From contig SBEG01000020.1 in the NCBI GenBank assembly GCA_009668975.1, forward strand, positions 16,591 to 80,590: DNA of 64,000 bases, written 5' to 3'. Every line of letters begins with the position of its first letter. The first letter of the stretch is position 1. The notes below the pieces were generated by a model, which was not told the DNA's origin, made no database searches, and saw nothing but the letters and a program-made list of their open reading frames with translations. The DNA comes from Deltaproteobacteria bacterium (GTDB lineage Bacteria > Desulfobacterota > Desulfuromonadia > Geobacterales > Geobacteraceae). Positions 43,450-53,159 of the stretch are shown one piece after another. The translations under genes were made by a program, and so were the position numbers.

Positions 43450-43480
43450 GGCCATAACCGAAAGGGTATGGCCTTTTTTA
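43450..43480 (+). terminator. intrinsic terminator
   Basis: GGCCATAACC (43450-43459) and GGGTATGGCC (43464-43473) form a 10-bp stem with one mismatch and a GAAA tetraloop, followed by TTTTTTA. This is a strong rho-independent terminator. It separates the sulfur module from the metal island. Confidence 0.8.
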
Positions 43481-43562
43481 TTCCCCAAGTCAGGTTTTGC
43501 ATTTGTCTGAAAAGCTGTCAATAGTTCGAAGTTCCGTCCACGACGGGGAGCCAAAATCAAGA

Positions 43563-43745
43563 TGGGGTCAACGCAGAATTTGAATATTAAAGCGCGTTAG
43601 TGTTATTAATATTCAATCGAATCATTATGTTAAGTAACCTCTCTATTGGAACGCCGATGCATAATCTGGCAATATGTTAACTGGCTGAACTTATGGGGAT
43701 ATTTGTTTCTTATCGTACTCTATGATTCGTTTTCTGTGGTAACCC
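43563..43745. repeat. MITE-like 183-bp repeat, copy 1
   Basis: This 183-bp sequence recurs at 56821-57003 with about nine mismatches (about 95% identity) in the same orientation. Its ends are imperfect inverted repeats: GGGGTCAACGCAGAA at the left and, reading inward from the right, GGGTTACCACAGAA. It has no gene. The two copies bracket the metal-resistance genes. Confidence 0.85.
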
Positions 43746-44056
43746 TGTAAGCATACGTTTGTTGAATCGATTTTTTCCCATTGACAAGTGAATCAATCTG
43801 ATGATATTGAACATGATATTCAATTTCGCATATAGTCGGTTTTGCGTTTTAATCCGGGGTCTACTTTGCCGAGGCAGCTGATTCAAGCATGAGATGTTTG
43901 TTGTTGCGCTCCCTATAGCGCAGAAAACCAGTGTTTTCAAGATTGAGCTGCAGAAAGTCAAGAAAGGTGATGGGGTATGGGACAACGCAGATTAGGAAAC
44001 CAAGTTTTTGACAACATTGTTTCAAATATTAATCAATAGGTCAAAGGGAGGCAGGC

Positions 44057-44881
44057 GTGTTAAAGAAAAGATTTGCTGTGATTTTTTGCTGGGCAACCAT
44101 AGTTTATGCCGCAACTGCAGTTGCTGATGAAGGCCCTCGCGAGATACAGGATAACTCGTTTCTCATTGAAGAGGCATACAATCAGGAAGACGGGGTGATT
44201 CAGCACATTCAGGCGTTTAGTTTGCACAAAGGGGGCAGCTGGGCATATACATTTACTCAGGAATGGCCGGTACCCGGCCAGACTCACCAGCTTTCATACA
44301 CCATCCCCGTCGACAGGACAGTAGAGGATGGAAGGGGTAAGACGGGCATCGGCGACGTGGCGCTTAACTACCGCTATCAGGCGGTGCTGAAGGACAATAT
44401 CGCCTTCGCTCCGCGCTTTTCAGTGCTTCTCCCCACCGGCGGCTATAAAAAGGGGCTGGGGAGCGGCACCGTCGGGTACCAGATAAATCTCCCCCTCAGC
44501 GTTAAACTCTCCGACCGGTTCGTTACTCATTACAACCTCGGAATGACCTTCACTCCGAACAGCAAGGACCAAGTCGGCGGTAAGGCCGACACCTTCTCGA
44601 CCAACTACGGGGCCAGTGTTATCTATCTTGCTTCCAAGAATCTCAACCTGATGCTTGAGGCGGCCGGTTCCTCGGACCAGATCGTGGTGGGTTCCGGTCG
44701 AACGGACAACGAAAATTCGCTCTTCATCAACCCCGGTCTTCGCTACGCCGTCGATTGCAAAGTCAAGGGCATGGACGTACTGCAAATTGTGCCAGGCATA
44801 TCTTTCCCGATAGGCGTAGGCCCTTCCAAGGGAGAGTACGGCGTCCTGGCTTATCTTTCAATCGAACATTCACTGTTTTAG
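44057..44881 (+). CDS. outer-membrane beta-barrel protein of the metal island
   Basis: This 274-aa protein has a signal peptide ending near AVADEG and a predicted beta-barrel with alternating strands and a C-terminal aromatic (SIEHSLF). It looks like the MetA/phenol-degradation outer-membrane family, often annotated as a transporter (GIGDVALNYRY, LLPTGGYKKGLGSG). It starts with GTG after a GGAGGC site. Many metal-efflux operons of Geobacter-like bacteria begin with such a gene. Substrate unknown. Confidence 0.7.
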   Translation: MLKKRFAVIFCWATIVYAATAVADEGPREIQDNSFLIEEAYNQEDGVIQHIQAFSLHKGGSWAYTFTQEWPVPGQTHQLSYTIPVDRTVEDGRGKTGIGDVALNYRYQAVLKDNIAFAPRFSVLLPTGGYKKGLGSGTVGYQINLPLSVKLSDRFVTHYNLGMTFTPNSKDQVGGKADTFSTNYGASVIYLASKNLNLMLEAAGSSDQIVVGSGRTDNENSLFINPGLRYAVDCKVKGMDVLQIVPGISFPIGVGPSKGEYGVLAYLSIEHSLF

Positions 44882-44889
44882 CTGTGCCT

Positions 44890-44924
44890 GCTCCCCAGCG
44901 TTGTTTCGTTCGGCGCTGGGGAGC
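44890..44924 (+). terminator. long hairpin after the outer-membrane gene
   Basis: GCTCCCCAGCG (44890-44900) and CGCTGGGGAGC (44914-44924) form a perfect 11-bp stem with a 13-base loop, starting 8 bases after the stop. There is no strong T-run, so it may terminate weakly or protect the mRNA end. Confidence 0.6.
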
Positions 44925-44995
44925 GCCGTGTGTAGTCAGATCTTGCTTTCAAAAACCTTGACTTCCCCTTTCATCTTCTGGCATGTTACTAGTAA

Positions 44996-45394
44996 ATGAA
45001 AAATACGACGGATGGACGTAGACTACAAATGAACCTCCAGCTTTTTCAAAAATATATCTCGTTTCTCATGGTAATCGTCATCTTGTCGATTGCAGTGAAC
45101 GGATTTTGCCAAAGCTCGGACACCGTTAAGTTTCCAGTCGCCGCCAAGAACATCCAGAAAGTCACAGATATATCCTCAAACGATACGCAGTCTCCAGAGT
45201 CACCCGTTAACAAATCCGCTCACCCCGACCATTGTAACTCTTCCTGCTATTGCTCCTGCCATGCACCGCTTACTCTTCAGTCGGAGCGCTTGTGTTATTC
45301 CCCGTCAATAGACCCACTTTCATCTTTTGAGCCATTCAAAGCCATTCCCGAAGTTTACCTTTCCAAGTTTATTCCACCACAAATCTTCGCCTAA
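44996..45394 (+). CDS. exported Cys/His-rich small protein
   Basis: This 132-aa protein has a hydrophobic signal (about 20-38, VNGFCQSS) and a Cys/His cluster HPDHCNSSCYCSCHAP at about residues 77-92, a plausible metal site. The C-terminal PEVYLSKFIPPQ recurs in small proteins found ahead of czc-type operons. It probably buffers or senses metal in the periplasm. The gap to czcC (45395-45644) holds no gene; it probably contains the efflux operon promoter. Confidence 0.6.
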   Translation: MKNTTDGRRLQMNLQLFQKYISFLMVIVILSIAVNGFCQSSDTVKFPVAAKNIQKVTDISSNDTQSPESPVNKSAHPDHCNSSCYCSCHAPLTLQSERLCYSPSIDPLSSFEPFKAIPEVYLSKFIPPQIFA

Positions 45395-45644
45395 AATCCG
45401 AAGCTGGCGCTTCATCTCGAAGCCTTTTCGGCACTAGTGTGTCCCAACCCAGTATTTTTCATGTCTACGGTCTGCGGTAACTCAATTCCAGCTAGAGGAA
45501 TTTTAGTGCCGTGTTACACTGTAACTTGCACAATCTGTTGAAATATATAGATATTGGCCGATTTGCTCCGCAATGGCAGGTCCCTATTTCATTAGACAAC
45601 ATGTTCAATAAGTATAAGAACGACACTTCAAGGAGGTAATCGTC

Positions 45645-46952
45645 TTGAAACGAACTATTACTACGGCGGGGGCGGTCTGTCTGTTCCTGGCAGCTGGCGC
45701 TTTAGCCAACGTTTCCTCGGTTTCAGCCGAAGAAAGAAATTTCAACGCGCTACAAGCCGTGGAATTTGCTTTGCAAAATAACGGCGAACTGAAAGCTCTG
45801 CGTGAGGAAAAAGGAATACGCGAGGCCGGCAAAATTAAAGCCGGGCTTTTCCCCAATCCTGTCCTGGAGATGGATGGAACGACGGGAGAGATCACCGGCA
45901 GCAGATTCGAAAATACCGTGTCGGTCGGTATTTCACAAGAGCTTCTGACTGCGGGGAAACGGGGAAAACGCCTGAAAGTAGCTGAGAAAGATATCGAAAG
46001 TTTCGACCGTCAGGTCGATAACTCAGTGAGAATTCTCCGTGAGGAAGTAAAGACCACATTCTATGACCTGCTGCTGGCGGAAAAGAAAGTAGAACTGGCG
46101 GAGCGCTCCATAACCCTCAACAATCAGCTTTTCGATGTCACGAAACAACGGTTCGAGGTGGGAGACATCCCGGAGTTGGAAGTCAATCTTGCCCGAGTTG
46201 AAGTGTCAAGAAGTCAGGGAAGAAAAGTCGAGGCTGAGCGCGAGCTCTCCCCGGCAAAGGCGCGGCTCCTCGCTCTCCTGGGCCTTTCTTCAGATGACTC
46301 GGCGACCTTCAGCGGGACTCTGGAAATGGCTACGTTTGCAAAAAACCTTGAGGACTTGAAGGTACTCGCCTTGAAAAAACGGCCCGACCTCAAGGCGCTT
46401 GAGGCGGAAAAGGCAAAAGGAGAAGCTGAAGTAACCCTGGCGCTGGCCGAACGGATTCCAAACGTCACGCTCGGGCTGGGCTACCAGCGGGAAAACTCCG
46501 CTATCGACTTTTCCGGAGAAGAGATCAAGACCCGCGATAACCTTCTCGGCTTGAAAATCTCCATCCCTATCCCACTCTTCGACAGGAATCAGCCGGGAAT
46601 CATGGAAGCCAAGGCTCGCAAAGCTAGCGCTGAATATCGTGCCCTCTATGTGAGGAATGTTGTAGAACGTGATGTGGAATCAGCCTATGCAAAGCTTACG
46701 GCAGCGGATAAATCTCTTACTATTTACGAAAAAGACATAATCCCCCAACTGGAGGAAAACCTGAAACTGGTCCAGGAGGCGTACCGTCTCGGCGAGGTGG
46801 GAATTCTTACGGTCATCGAAGAGCAGAAGAAGTTTTTCGAAGTTAACGACGGTTATCTCACGGCCCTCTACAATCGCCAGGGAGCGTTGGTAAAGCTGGA
46901 GAGTGTGGTGGGGGTTGATTTGACTATAGAAATTACCGGAGGTGAAAAGTGA
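45645..46952 (+). CDS. czcC: CzcC-like outer-membrane efflux protein
   Basis: This 435-aa protein is a TolC-family outer-membrane factor with a signal peptide ending near SVSAEE and two similar halves of long coiled helices. ALQNNGELKALREEKGIREAGK and YAKLTAADKSLTIYEKDIIPQL are typical of the CzcC/CnrC branch. It forms the outer duct of a heavy-metal RND pump with CzcB and CzcA. It starts at TTG 45645, with AAGGAGG seven bases upstream. The stop overlaps the czcB start by four bases. Confidence 0.9.
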   Translation: MKRTITTAGAVCLFLAAGALANVSSVSAEERNFNALQAVEFALQNNGELKALREEKGIREAGKIKAGLFPNPVLEMDGTTGEITGSRFENTVSVGISQELLTAGKRGKRLKVAEKDIESFDRQVDNSVRILREEVKTTFYDLLLAEKKVELAERSITLNNQLFDVTKQRFEVGDIPELEVNLARVEVSRSQGRKVEAERELSPAKARLLALLGLSSDDSATFSGTLEMATFAKNLEDLKVLALKKRPDLKALEAEKAKGEAEVTLALAERIPNVTLGLGYQRENSAIDFSGEEIKTRDNLLGLKISIPIPLFDRNQPGIMEAKARKASAEYRALYVRNVVERDVESAYAKLTAADKSLTIYEKDIIPQLEENLKLVQEAYRLGEVGILTVIEEQKKFFEVNDGYLTALYNRQGALVKLESVVGVDLTIEITGGEK

Positions 46953-48208
46953 AAAAGAAGGGAATCCTGATCGGTGTAATCCTGGCCGTTGCTTTGGGGG
47001 GCGGCTTTCTCTATTGGTTCACCAACGTCAAAAACAGCGAAGGAGAGCATGCCGGACAGAAGGAGGCTGGACACAAGGAAGAAACGGCGGAAGGCCGTGA
47101 GGGAGATAAAGACGGCCATGAGGGTCATGACGAACATGGAGAGCCGGGCAGTGTCCGTATGAGTGCCGAAATGCAGAAGCAAAACGGTGTGGTCGTTGCC
47201 CCGGTGCATAAGCAGCAGTTGGCCGGTGTAATCAGTGTCACCGGCAAGGTGGAGGCTAATGCCGATCGTATTGCCCACGTATCGCCTCGCATCAGCGGCA
47301 AAATAGTTGCTGTAAGAGCCTCGCTGGGTGACAGCGTCACAGCCGGTCAAGCGCTGGTAACGTTGGATAGCGTCGAACTTGGTGAAGCACTCAATCGTTA
47401 TCACCAGTCGTGGACCAAGCATGCTCTTGCCCGGTCCAACATGGAACGAATCAAGGCCCTGGTGGAAAAGAAGATCGCTGCCCGCAAGGATATCCTCCAA
47501 GCGGAAACCGACTTCAAAATCTCTCAGACTGAGCTGCATACCGACGAAGAACGATTGTCTCTGTATGGCGTATCATCCTCCGGGCTTAAAGGGAGTGCCC
47601 ATAGAAAGCCACTTCTGCCGGTCCGTTCACCTATCAATGGCGTTATCACCGAAAAACACGCCATAGTGGGCGAACTCTCCGATCCGTCAAAGAGCCTCTA
47701 CACTGTGGCCGACCTCTCTTCGGTCTGGGTCATGGTGGATATCAACGAAAAGGACCTGGCCAAGGTACACAGGGGGCAGGCGGCAATCGTCACCGTCGGC
47801 GCTTTCCCCGACTCGAAACTGAAAGGACGCATCACCTATATTGCCGACCTGGTTGATGAGGCAACCCGCACGGTCAAGGCGCGGATCGAGGTTGCCAATC
47901 CGGGTCGAAAGCTGAAGCCGGAGATGTTTGCCACCGTTGAACTGGCGCTGGCGGCTGACGCTGCTCCGGTCCTTGCTGTTCCTGAAGATGCCCTGCAGGA
48001 TCTGGACGGCAAGAAGGTGGTCTTCGTCGCGGAAAATGAAACTGAATTCGCAGCGCGAGAGGTCCAGCCGGGGCGTATGACAGGCGGGATGGTCGAAATT
48101 GTCTCCGGCCTCAAAGAAGGTGAGCGCTACGCGATCAAGGGGTCATTCATTCTCAAATCGGAAGTGAAGAAGGGCGAAATGACTGACGAACATGGCCACG
48201 GCGAATGA
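46949..48208 (+). CDS. czcB: CzcB-like membrane-fusion protein
   Basis: This 419-aa periplasmic adaptor has an N-terminal membrane anchor (about 5-22), a His/Glu/Gly-rich segment (about 32-66, with HEGHDEHGE) likely to bind metal, then a biotinyl-lipoyl domain (VSPRISGKIVAVRASLGDSV), a coiled coil and beta-barrel domains (VMVDINEKDL, RTVKARIEVANP). The His-rich segment fits a Zn/Co/Cd-type pump. It bridges CzcC and CzcA and overlaps czcC by four bases. Confidence 0.92.
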   Translation: MKKKGILIGVILAVALGGGFLYWFTNVKNSEGEHAGQKEAGHKEETAEGREGDKDGHEGHDEHGEPGSVRMSAEMQKQNGVVVAPVHKQQLAGVISVTGKVEANADRIAHVSPRISGKIVAVRASLGDSVTAGQALVTLDSVELGEALNRYHQSWTKHALARSNMERIKALVEKKIAARKDILQAETDFKISQTELHTDEERLSLYGVSSSGLKGSAHRKPLLPVRSPINGVITEKHAIVGELSDPSKSLYTVADLSSVWVMVDINEKDLAKVHRGQAAIVTVGAFPDSKLKGRITYIADLVDEATRTVKARIEVANPGRKLKPEMFATVELALAADAAPVLAVPEDALQDLDGKKVVFVAENETEFAAREVQPGRMTGGMVEIVSGLKEGERYAIKGSFILKSEVKKGEMTDEHGHGE

Positions 48209-48243
48209 TAGTCACTAATCACGATTAGCGCAGAGAGGTTCTT

Positions 48244-51200
48244 ATGCTGGAAAAACTGATTGCATATACGTTGCGGCAGAAAGGGATGGTCATTTTCCTG
48301 TCACTGCTGATTATTGTCTTTGGGGTTTACTCATATCTTAAACTGCCGATTGATGCTTTTCCGGATGTAACCAATATTCAGGTTGAAGTTGTAAGTCATG
48401 CGGATGGCCTCTCGGCGATAGAGATTGAGAGGAACGTAACCTATCCGATTGAAATGTCCATGCGTGGCCTGCCCGATATCGAACAGATGCGTTCGGTGAC
48501 AAAATTCGGGCTGTCGATTGTCACCATCGTCTTCAAGGACAATGTGGACATCTATTTTGCCCGGCAGCTGGTGTTCGAGCGGTTGGCGGAGGCCCGCGAG
48601 AAGGTCCCGAAGGGTGTTGAGGTTGCCATGGGGCCGATCGGTACCGCCATGGGCGAGATCTACCAGTATACGCTCGAAGGGAAGATGCCGGCTGACCCGC
48701 AGCAGAAGATTGCCTATCTGACAAATCTGAGAACAATTCAGGAATGGATTGTCACCCCCCAATTGAAAAGCGTTGCCGGGGTGAACGAGATAAATTCTTT
48801 CGGCGGCTACTTCAAACAATACCAGGTAATCGTGTCGCCGGAAAAACTGCTGAAATACGCCATAACCGTGGATGATGTCTATTCCGCCATCGGCAGCAAC
48901 AATGAAAACGTCGGCGGCAACCTCCTCGAACGGGGTACGGATCAATACATTGTCCGCGGGGTCGGCCTGATAAAAGATGTCAGTGACATAGAAACCATTG
49001 TCCTGAAATCCCAGGGTGGCACGCCGACCTATATCCGGGATGTGGCGCAGGTGAAGGTCGGCGAGGCTGTCCGGATGGGTGCCGCCATGAAGGACGGTAA
49101 AGATGAGGCAGTCGGCGGCATCGTCATGATGCTGCGCGGCGAAAACAGCCGTGACGTTGTCCGCCGGGTCGCGGAAAAAGTCAAGGAAATGAATGAAAAT
49201 AATGTCCTTCCTGAAGGGGTGAAGCTTGTTCCCTATTACGATCGAAGCGACATTGTGAAGGCGAGCGTCAGCACCGTCAACAAGGCGCTGATCGAGGGCT
49301 CAATCCTGGTCCTGATCGTGCTGTACCTGCTGCTGAACAGTATCCGGGGCAGTGTCGTGGTGCTCATCGCGTTGCCGCTGTCGCTTCTTGCCACGTTCAT
49401 CGTGATGAAGCTGGCGGGGATCAGCGCGAACCTGATGTCCCTTGGTGGACTTGCCATTTCCATCGGTATGATCATCGACACAACAATTATCCAGGTGGAA
49501 AACGTCCAGCGTCATCTGAGCGAAGAAGGAGGGCAGCATCCGAAATTACTGACGGTACTCAAGGCGGTAATGGAAGTCAGAAAGCCGAGTATCTTTGGCG
49601 AACTGATCATCGCCCTCACCTTTATCCCGATTCTAGCCCTGGAAGGGATTGAAGGAAAGATGTTCGGTCCGCTGGCCATAACGGTTGCCATTGCGCTGCT
49701 TGCATCACTATTTCTCTCCGTGTTCGTTATCCCAGTTCTCTGCATCCTGTTTCTGAAACCTCAGCCGGAAAAAGAGAGTTTCATTATGAAGCATGCAAAC
49801 AGGCTGTATCTGCCCATGCTCAATTATGCCATGAACAAGAAGCGGGTGGTGTTGAGTGTTGCAGGAGTGTTGCTGGTTGCTTCGCTCTTTCTGGTGACAC
49901 GGTTGGGAACGGAATTCATCCCGACCATGGATGAAGGCTCCTTTGACATGGATGTCTCCATGCTTCCCGGAGTTTCCTTGGCTAAGGCGATGGAAGTAAA
50001 CCAGATGGCCGCTGCAAAGCTGAAGCAGTTTCAAGAATTGGATACTATTGTGGGACGGACCGGGCAGACCGGCGTCGCCATGGACACCAGGGGCTCGGAT
50101 AAAACCGGCTATGTCGGTGTTTTTAAGCCAAAAAGCGAATGGAAACGGGATATTACCAAGGAAGAAGTTACCAACGAGATGCGTAAGGCTCTGGAGTCGG
50201 TTGCGGGAATTCAAGTCGGTTTCAGCCAGCCGATCCAATGCCGCATTGATGAACTGGTGGCCGGGACCCGGGCCCAGCTGATTCTCAAGCTGTTTGGTGA
50301 AGATATAAATGTGCTCAGTGAAAAATCGGCGGAAATTGCGCGAGTTCTCTCCACTGTTCGCGGGGGCACCGATCTGGCGGCGGAAAAGGTTTCAGGGCAG
50401 CCGTACCTGACCGTCAATATTGACCGGTCGAAGATTGCCCGCTATGGCCTGAATATCAGTGATGTACAGAAGGTGATTGAAATTGCCGTAGCCGGTAAAG
50501 CCGCATCGCAGCTGTACGAAGAAAACCGCAGCTTCGACATCACCGTGCGTCTGCCGGAAGAAAAACGGAATTCCCTGGAAGCGATCAAAAATCTGATGAT
50601 CACTACCAAAACCGGGATCAATGTTCCGCTCGAACAGCTGGCCGAGGTGAAAATGATCGAAGGGCCGGCACAGATTAGCCGACAGGATGGCGAGCGAAGG
50701 ATCGGCATTGAAATGAACATCACCGGCCGGGATATCGGCGGTTTTGTGGCCGAGGCAAAGCAGAAGATTAAGGAGCAGGTCAAGCTGCCGCCGGGCTATT
50801 ACCTCACCTGGGGTGGACAGTTCGAGAACCAGCAGCGGGCGATGAAAAAGCTGATGATTATCGGACCGATTGCCATCGGTTTGATCCTCTTGCTGTTGTA
50901 CGTCACCTTCAGATCGATCCGCCTGGCACTGCTGGTCATTTCCAACCTGCCTTTTGCCCTGATCGGCGGAGTTTTCGCTCTCTTCATCTCCGGGCAATAC
51001 CTCTCAGTTCCGGCTTCGGTCGGATTCGTCGTCCTGTTCGGCGTTGCCGTCTTAAATGGACTTGTTCTAGTGTCGCGCATCGCGCAACTGCGCGATGAAG
51101 GGCTTGAACTGCAGGAGGCAATCAGAAAGGGAACTCTTGACCGCTTGCGGCCCGTTTTAATGACCGCATCCATCGCGATTTTCAGTTTGATACCGATGCT

Positions 51201-51348
51201 GCTTGCCGGCGGTGCCGGTTCTGAAATCCAGAAACCGCTTGCTACGGTTGTTGTGGGAGGCTTGATTACTTCAACCCTGCTAACGCTGTTGATTATTCCG
51301 ACAGTGTATAGCTGGTTTGAAAAGAGAAAAGTCGAAGCAGAAATGTAA
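48244..51348 (+). CDS. czcA: CzcA/CusA-family heavy-metal RND pump
   Basis: This 1034-aa protein is the inner-membrane proton-driven pump of a heavy-metal tripartite system. The N-terminal loop has FPDVTNIQVEV and SVTKFGLSIVTIVF, both HME-RND hallmarks. Helix 4 reads SIGMIIDTTIIQVENVQ: Asp and Glu of the proton relay are present, but the first acidic residue found in Cupriavidus CzcA (D in DFG) is Ser here, so the metal range is uncertain. Twelve helices and two large periplasmic loops are complete. It starts 35 bases after czcB. Metal identity cannot be fixed by sequence alone. Confidence 0.93.
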   Translation: MLEKLIAYTLRQKGMVIFLSLLIIVFGVYSYLKLPIDAFPDVTNIQVEVVSHADGLSAIEIERNVTYPIEMSMRGLPDIEQMRSVTKFGLSIVTIVFKDNVDIYFARQLVFERLAEAREKVPKGVEVAMGPIGTAMGEIYQYTLEGKMPADPQQKIAYLTNLRTIQEWIVTPQLKSVAGVNEINSFGGYFKQYQVIVSPEKLLKYAITVDDVYSAIGSNNENVGGNLLERGTDQYIVRGVGLIKDVSDIETIVLKSQGGTPTYIRDVAQVKVGEAVRMGAAMKDGKDEAVGGIVMMLRGENSRDVVRRVAEKVKEMNENNVLPEGVKLVPYYDRSDIVKASVSTVNKALIEGSILVLIVLYLLLNSIRGSVVVLIALPLSLLATFIVMKLAGISANLMSLGGLAISIGMIIDTTIIQVENVQRHLSEEGGQHPKLLTVLKAVMEVRKPSIFGELIIALTFIPILALEGIEGKMFGPLAITVAIALLASLFLSVFVIPVLCILFLKPQPEKESFIMKHANRLYLPMLNYAMNKKRVVLSVAGVLLVASLFLVTRLGTEFIPTMDEGSFDMDVSMLPGVSLAKAMEVNQMAAAKLKQFQELDTIVGRTGQTGVAMDTRGSDKTGYVGVFKPKSEWKRDITKEEVTNEMRKALESVAGIQVGFSQPIQCRIDELVAGTRAQLILKLFGEDINVLSEKSAEIARVLSTVRGGTDLAAEKVSGQPYLTVNIDRSKIARYGLNISDVQKVIEIAVAGKAASQLYEENRSFDITVRLPEEKRNSLEAIKNLMITTKTGINVPLEQLAEVKMIEGPAQISRQDGERRIGIEMNITGRDIGGFVAEAKQKIKEQVKLPPGYYLTWGGQFENQQRAMKKLMIIGPIAIGLILLLLYVTFRSIRLALLVISNLPFALIGGVFALFISGQYLSVPASVGFVVLFGVAVLNGLVLVSRIAQLRDEGLELQEAIRKGTLDRLRPVLMTASIAIFSLIPMLLAGGAGSEIQKPLATVVVGGLITSTLLTLLIIPTVYSWFEKRKVEAEM

Positions 51349-51410
51349 ATTATCTGGGTAGTAGTGCAAATATTGATAATCTGAAAAATATTCGGAAAGG
51401 AAAAAAACAT

Positions 51411-51752
51411 ATGAAAGAGGTAAAGGCAATAATACGACCGTCAAAATTATTGGAAGTAACCGAGGAGCTTCATGAAATTGAAGGGCTGCCGGGAGTAACT
51501 ATTTCAGAAATCAAGGGATTCGGCAAGAGAAGGGCCAAGAACGCAAAAGATAAAAGCGTTTATGAACTGGTCGAATTTGTTGCATATCTCAAATTGGAAG
51601 TTGTTATCGAAGACGAGATGGTTGATGAAGTCGTCAAGGTAATACAGAAATATTCTCATACCGGCAATTCTGGCGATGGAAAGATATTTGTGTCAACTAT
51701 TGATGATGTAATAAAGATACGAACGAATGAACGAGGAAAAGATGCGATCTAG
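51411..51752 (+). CDS. PII-like protein of the efflux operon
   Basis: This 113-aa protein has the GlnB/PII fold: KEVKAIIRPSKLLEVTEEL at the start, GVTISEIKGFG before a T-loop-like stretch, LEVVIEDEMVDEVVKVI and GDGKIFVSTIDDVIKI near the end. The T-loop lacks the uridylylated Tyr of GlnB. PII-like genes recur in RND metal efflux operons and may regulate the pump or sense a ligand. GGAAAGGAAA precedes the ATG, 62 bases after czcA. Confidence 0.9.
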   Translation: MKEVKAIIRPSKLLEVTEELHEIEGLPGVTISEIKGFGKRRAKNAKDKSVYELVEFVAYLKLEVVIEDEMVDEVVKVIQKYSHTGNSGDGKIFVSTIDDVIKIRTNERGKDAI

Positions 51753-51796
51753 GGTTACTTGCAGGATCAATGTCCTATATGGAGGTAGTACAAATA

Positions 51797-52360
51797 ATGA
51801 ATAAATCTATACTCGTCGGAGTTGCCTTGCTTGCAGGTTTTGTAATCAGCGGATGTGCTAACAACCGTGAATTAATTGTAAGTTCATCTCTTACCTCAAG
51901 AAATGATGTCTTTTCGGAGGTTTCAGGTTCGGAAAATCAGTCCGGAAAAGCAATAGCTGACATCATGTTTAGCGTGAAAAGCAACTCATCGCGCTTTGCG
52001 GAAATGAACATCAAACACAGTGATCCTCCCTATCGTGTTCATGTAACTATCGACGGTCAGACTACAATTATTGAGGCAGAGCCGGTCATGGAACAAGTGT
52101 CGTCAGCAGATTCAAACGTACCCGAAAGCGGAACTGGTTGGAAATATAAGTTTAGTAAACGAATTGCCCTTGCGCCAGGTAAACATGAACTAACCATTGC
52201 GATTCCTGTTGATGATGTGATTGTGAAACAAGAGATAACGTTGCGTGCCGGCGTCAACACTGTCACGGTTATTCCGATCTACAAAAAAAAGATGCTTCGA
52301 CCATACAAGGGTCAGAACTTCACTGCCGGAGTAAAGACTTTGAAAGTGATGGTGAATTAA
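51797..52360 (+). CDS. lipoprotein, paralogue A
   Basis: This 187-aa protein has a lipoprotein signal with lipobox VISGC near residue 20. The mature part is a beta-rich domain (RVHVTIDGQTTII, WKYKFSKRIALAPGKHELTIAIPVDD, LRAGVNTVTVIPIYK). The same pattern recurs in the lipoprotein at 52563-53159, so the two are paralogues. Function unknown. I use ATG 51797, eleven bases after GGAGG. Confidence 0.7.
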   Translation: MNKSILVGVALLAGFVISGCANNRELIVSSSLTSRNDVFSEVSGSENQSGKAIADIMFSVKSNSSRFAEMNIKHSDPPYRVHVTIDGQTTIIEAEPVMEQVSSADSNVPESGTGWKYKFSKRIALAPGKHELTIAIPVDDVIVKQEITLRAGVNTVTVIPIYKKKMLRPYKGQNFTAGVKTLKVMVN

Positions 52361-52401
52361 GTTCTGTCGGTATTGCGGCGGCGATTAAATAGCTCTGTGC
52401 A

Positions 52402-52442
52402 GGAGCGGCTTCAGGCGCGATAATCGCGGCTAAAGCCGCTCC
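52402..52442. repeat. REP-like palindrome
   Basis: GGAGCGGCTTCAGGCGCGA and its near-perfect complement TCGCGGCTAAAGCCGCTCC flank a TAA centre (19-bp arms, two mismatches). The GGAGCGGCTT...AAGCCGCTCC form is typical of REP-type intergenic palindromes mobilised by RAYT transposases. It sits between the two lipoprotein genes and could also stop transcription. Confidence 0.75.
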
Positions 52443-52562
52443 CACGTAACATGTTTAGCTGCCGGAGCAATAATGGTGTTTATGTCTCCGTGGTAATTTA
52501 TCCGCATTTCTTGGAAAAGTTCCTGTTTACAATTAATGCTATTTGTAGAAAGGAGATACGAC

Positions 52563-53159
52563 ATGAGCAAAACGATATTTTTGGGTATTGCCATAGTAAT
52601 GTCGCTGGGAATTATGGCAGGCTGCGAGGGCAATAATAGATTAGTTAAAGAAATGAGCCTCAGCACAACTCAGAATGTTTTTCAGGAAATAGACGAAAAT
52701 GTTTCACCGGTACCCGGTTACGCTGACCTGCGTATATTCTCTTCCTTGAAGACCCACAGGCCCGGAGCCTATTCCACAAAGGACATTCACGGTACACCGG
52801 ATTTTAAATTGCTGCTGAATATCGATGGGCAGGCGGTCTTGTTGCGAGGGAGTTTACAGAAAGAAATCAGTGAACCGAGAAAACTGGCAGACCCGGAGGC
52901 CGGTGATGGAATCAGATATCGCTTCAGCAAAAGCCTGCGCCTGAAGGCCGGCATTCACAGGATTGTTGTTGCAATTCCGGATGACGGAATTGTTGTTGAA
53001 AAAAATATATCACTAAGTGAAGGGAGCAGTAACGACTTGCTCCTTGAGCCGATATACAAAACGACTCCGGGAATGAGGCGTCCACGGGTTGGTAACACTA
53101 CCAGCTTTATGGGTGGAATCAGAGATATCAGGTTAACGTTTAATGGCCGGCGCATCTAG
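52563..53159 (+). CDS. lipoprotein, paralogue B
   Basis: This 198-aa lipoprotein has lipobox IMAGC near residue 20. It mirrors paralogue A: SLSTTQNVFQEI versus SLTSRNDVFSEV, KLLLNIDGQ versus RVHVTIDGQ, YRFSKSLRLKAGIHRIVVAIPDDG versus the matching block. An AGGAGA site sits before ATG 52563. The next 250 bases (53160-53412) hold no intact gene; a short stretch reading FKLL, then DGKP, might be a third decayed copy. Confidence 0.7.
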   Translation: MSKTIFLGIAIVMSLGIMAGCEGNNRLVKEMSLSTTQNVFQEIDENVSPVPGYADLRIFSSLKTHRPGAYSTKDIHGTPDFKLLLNIDGQAVLLRGSLQKEISEPRKLADPEAGDGIRYRFSKSLRLKAGIHRIVVAIPDDGIVVEKNISLSEGSSNDLLLEPIYKTTPGMRRPRVGNTTSFMGGIRDIRLTFNGRRI

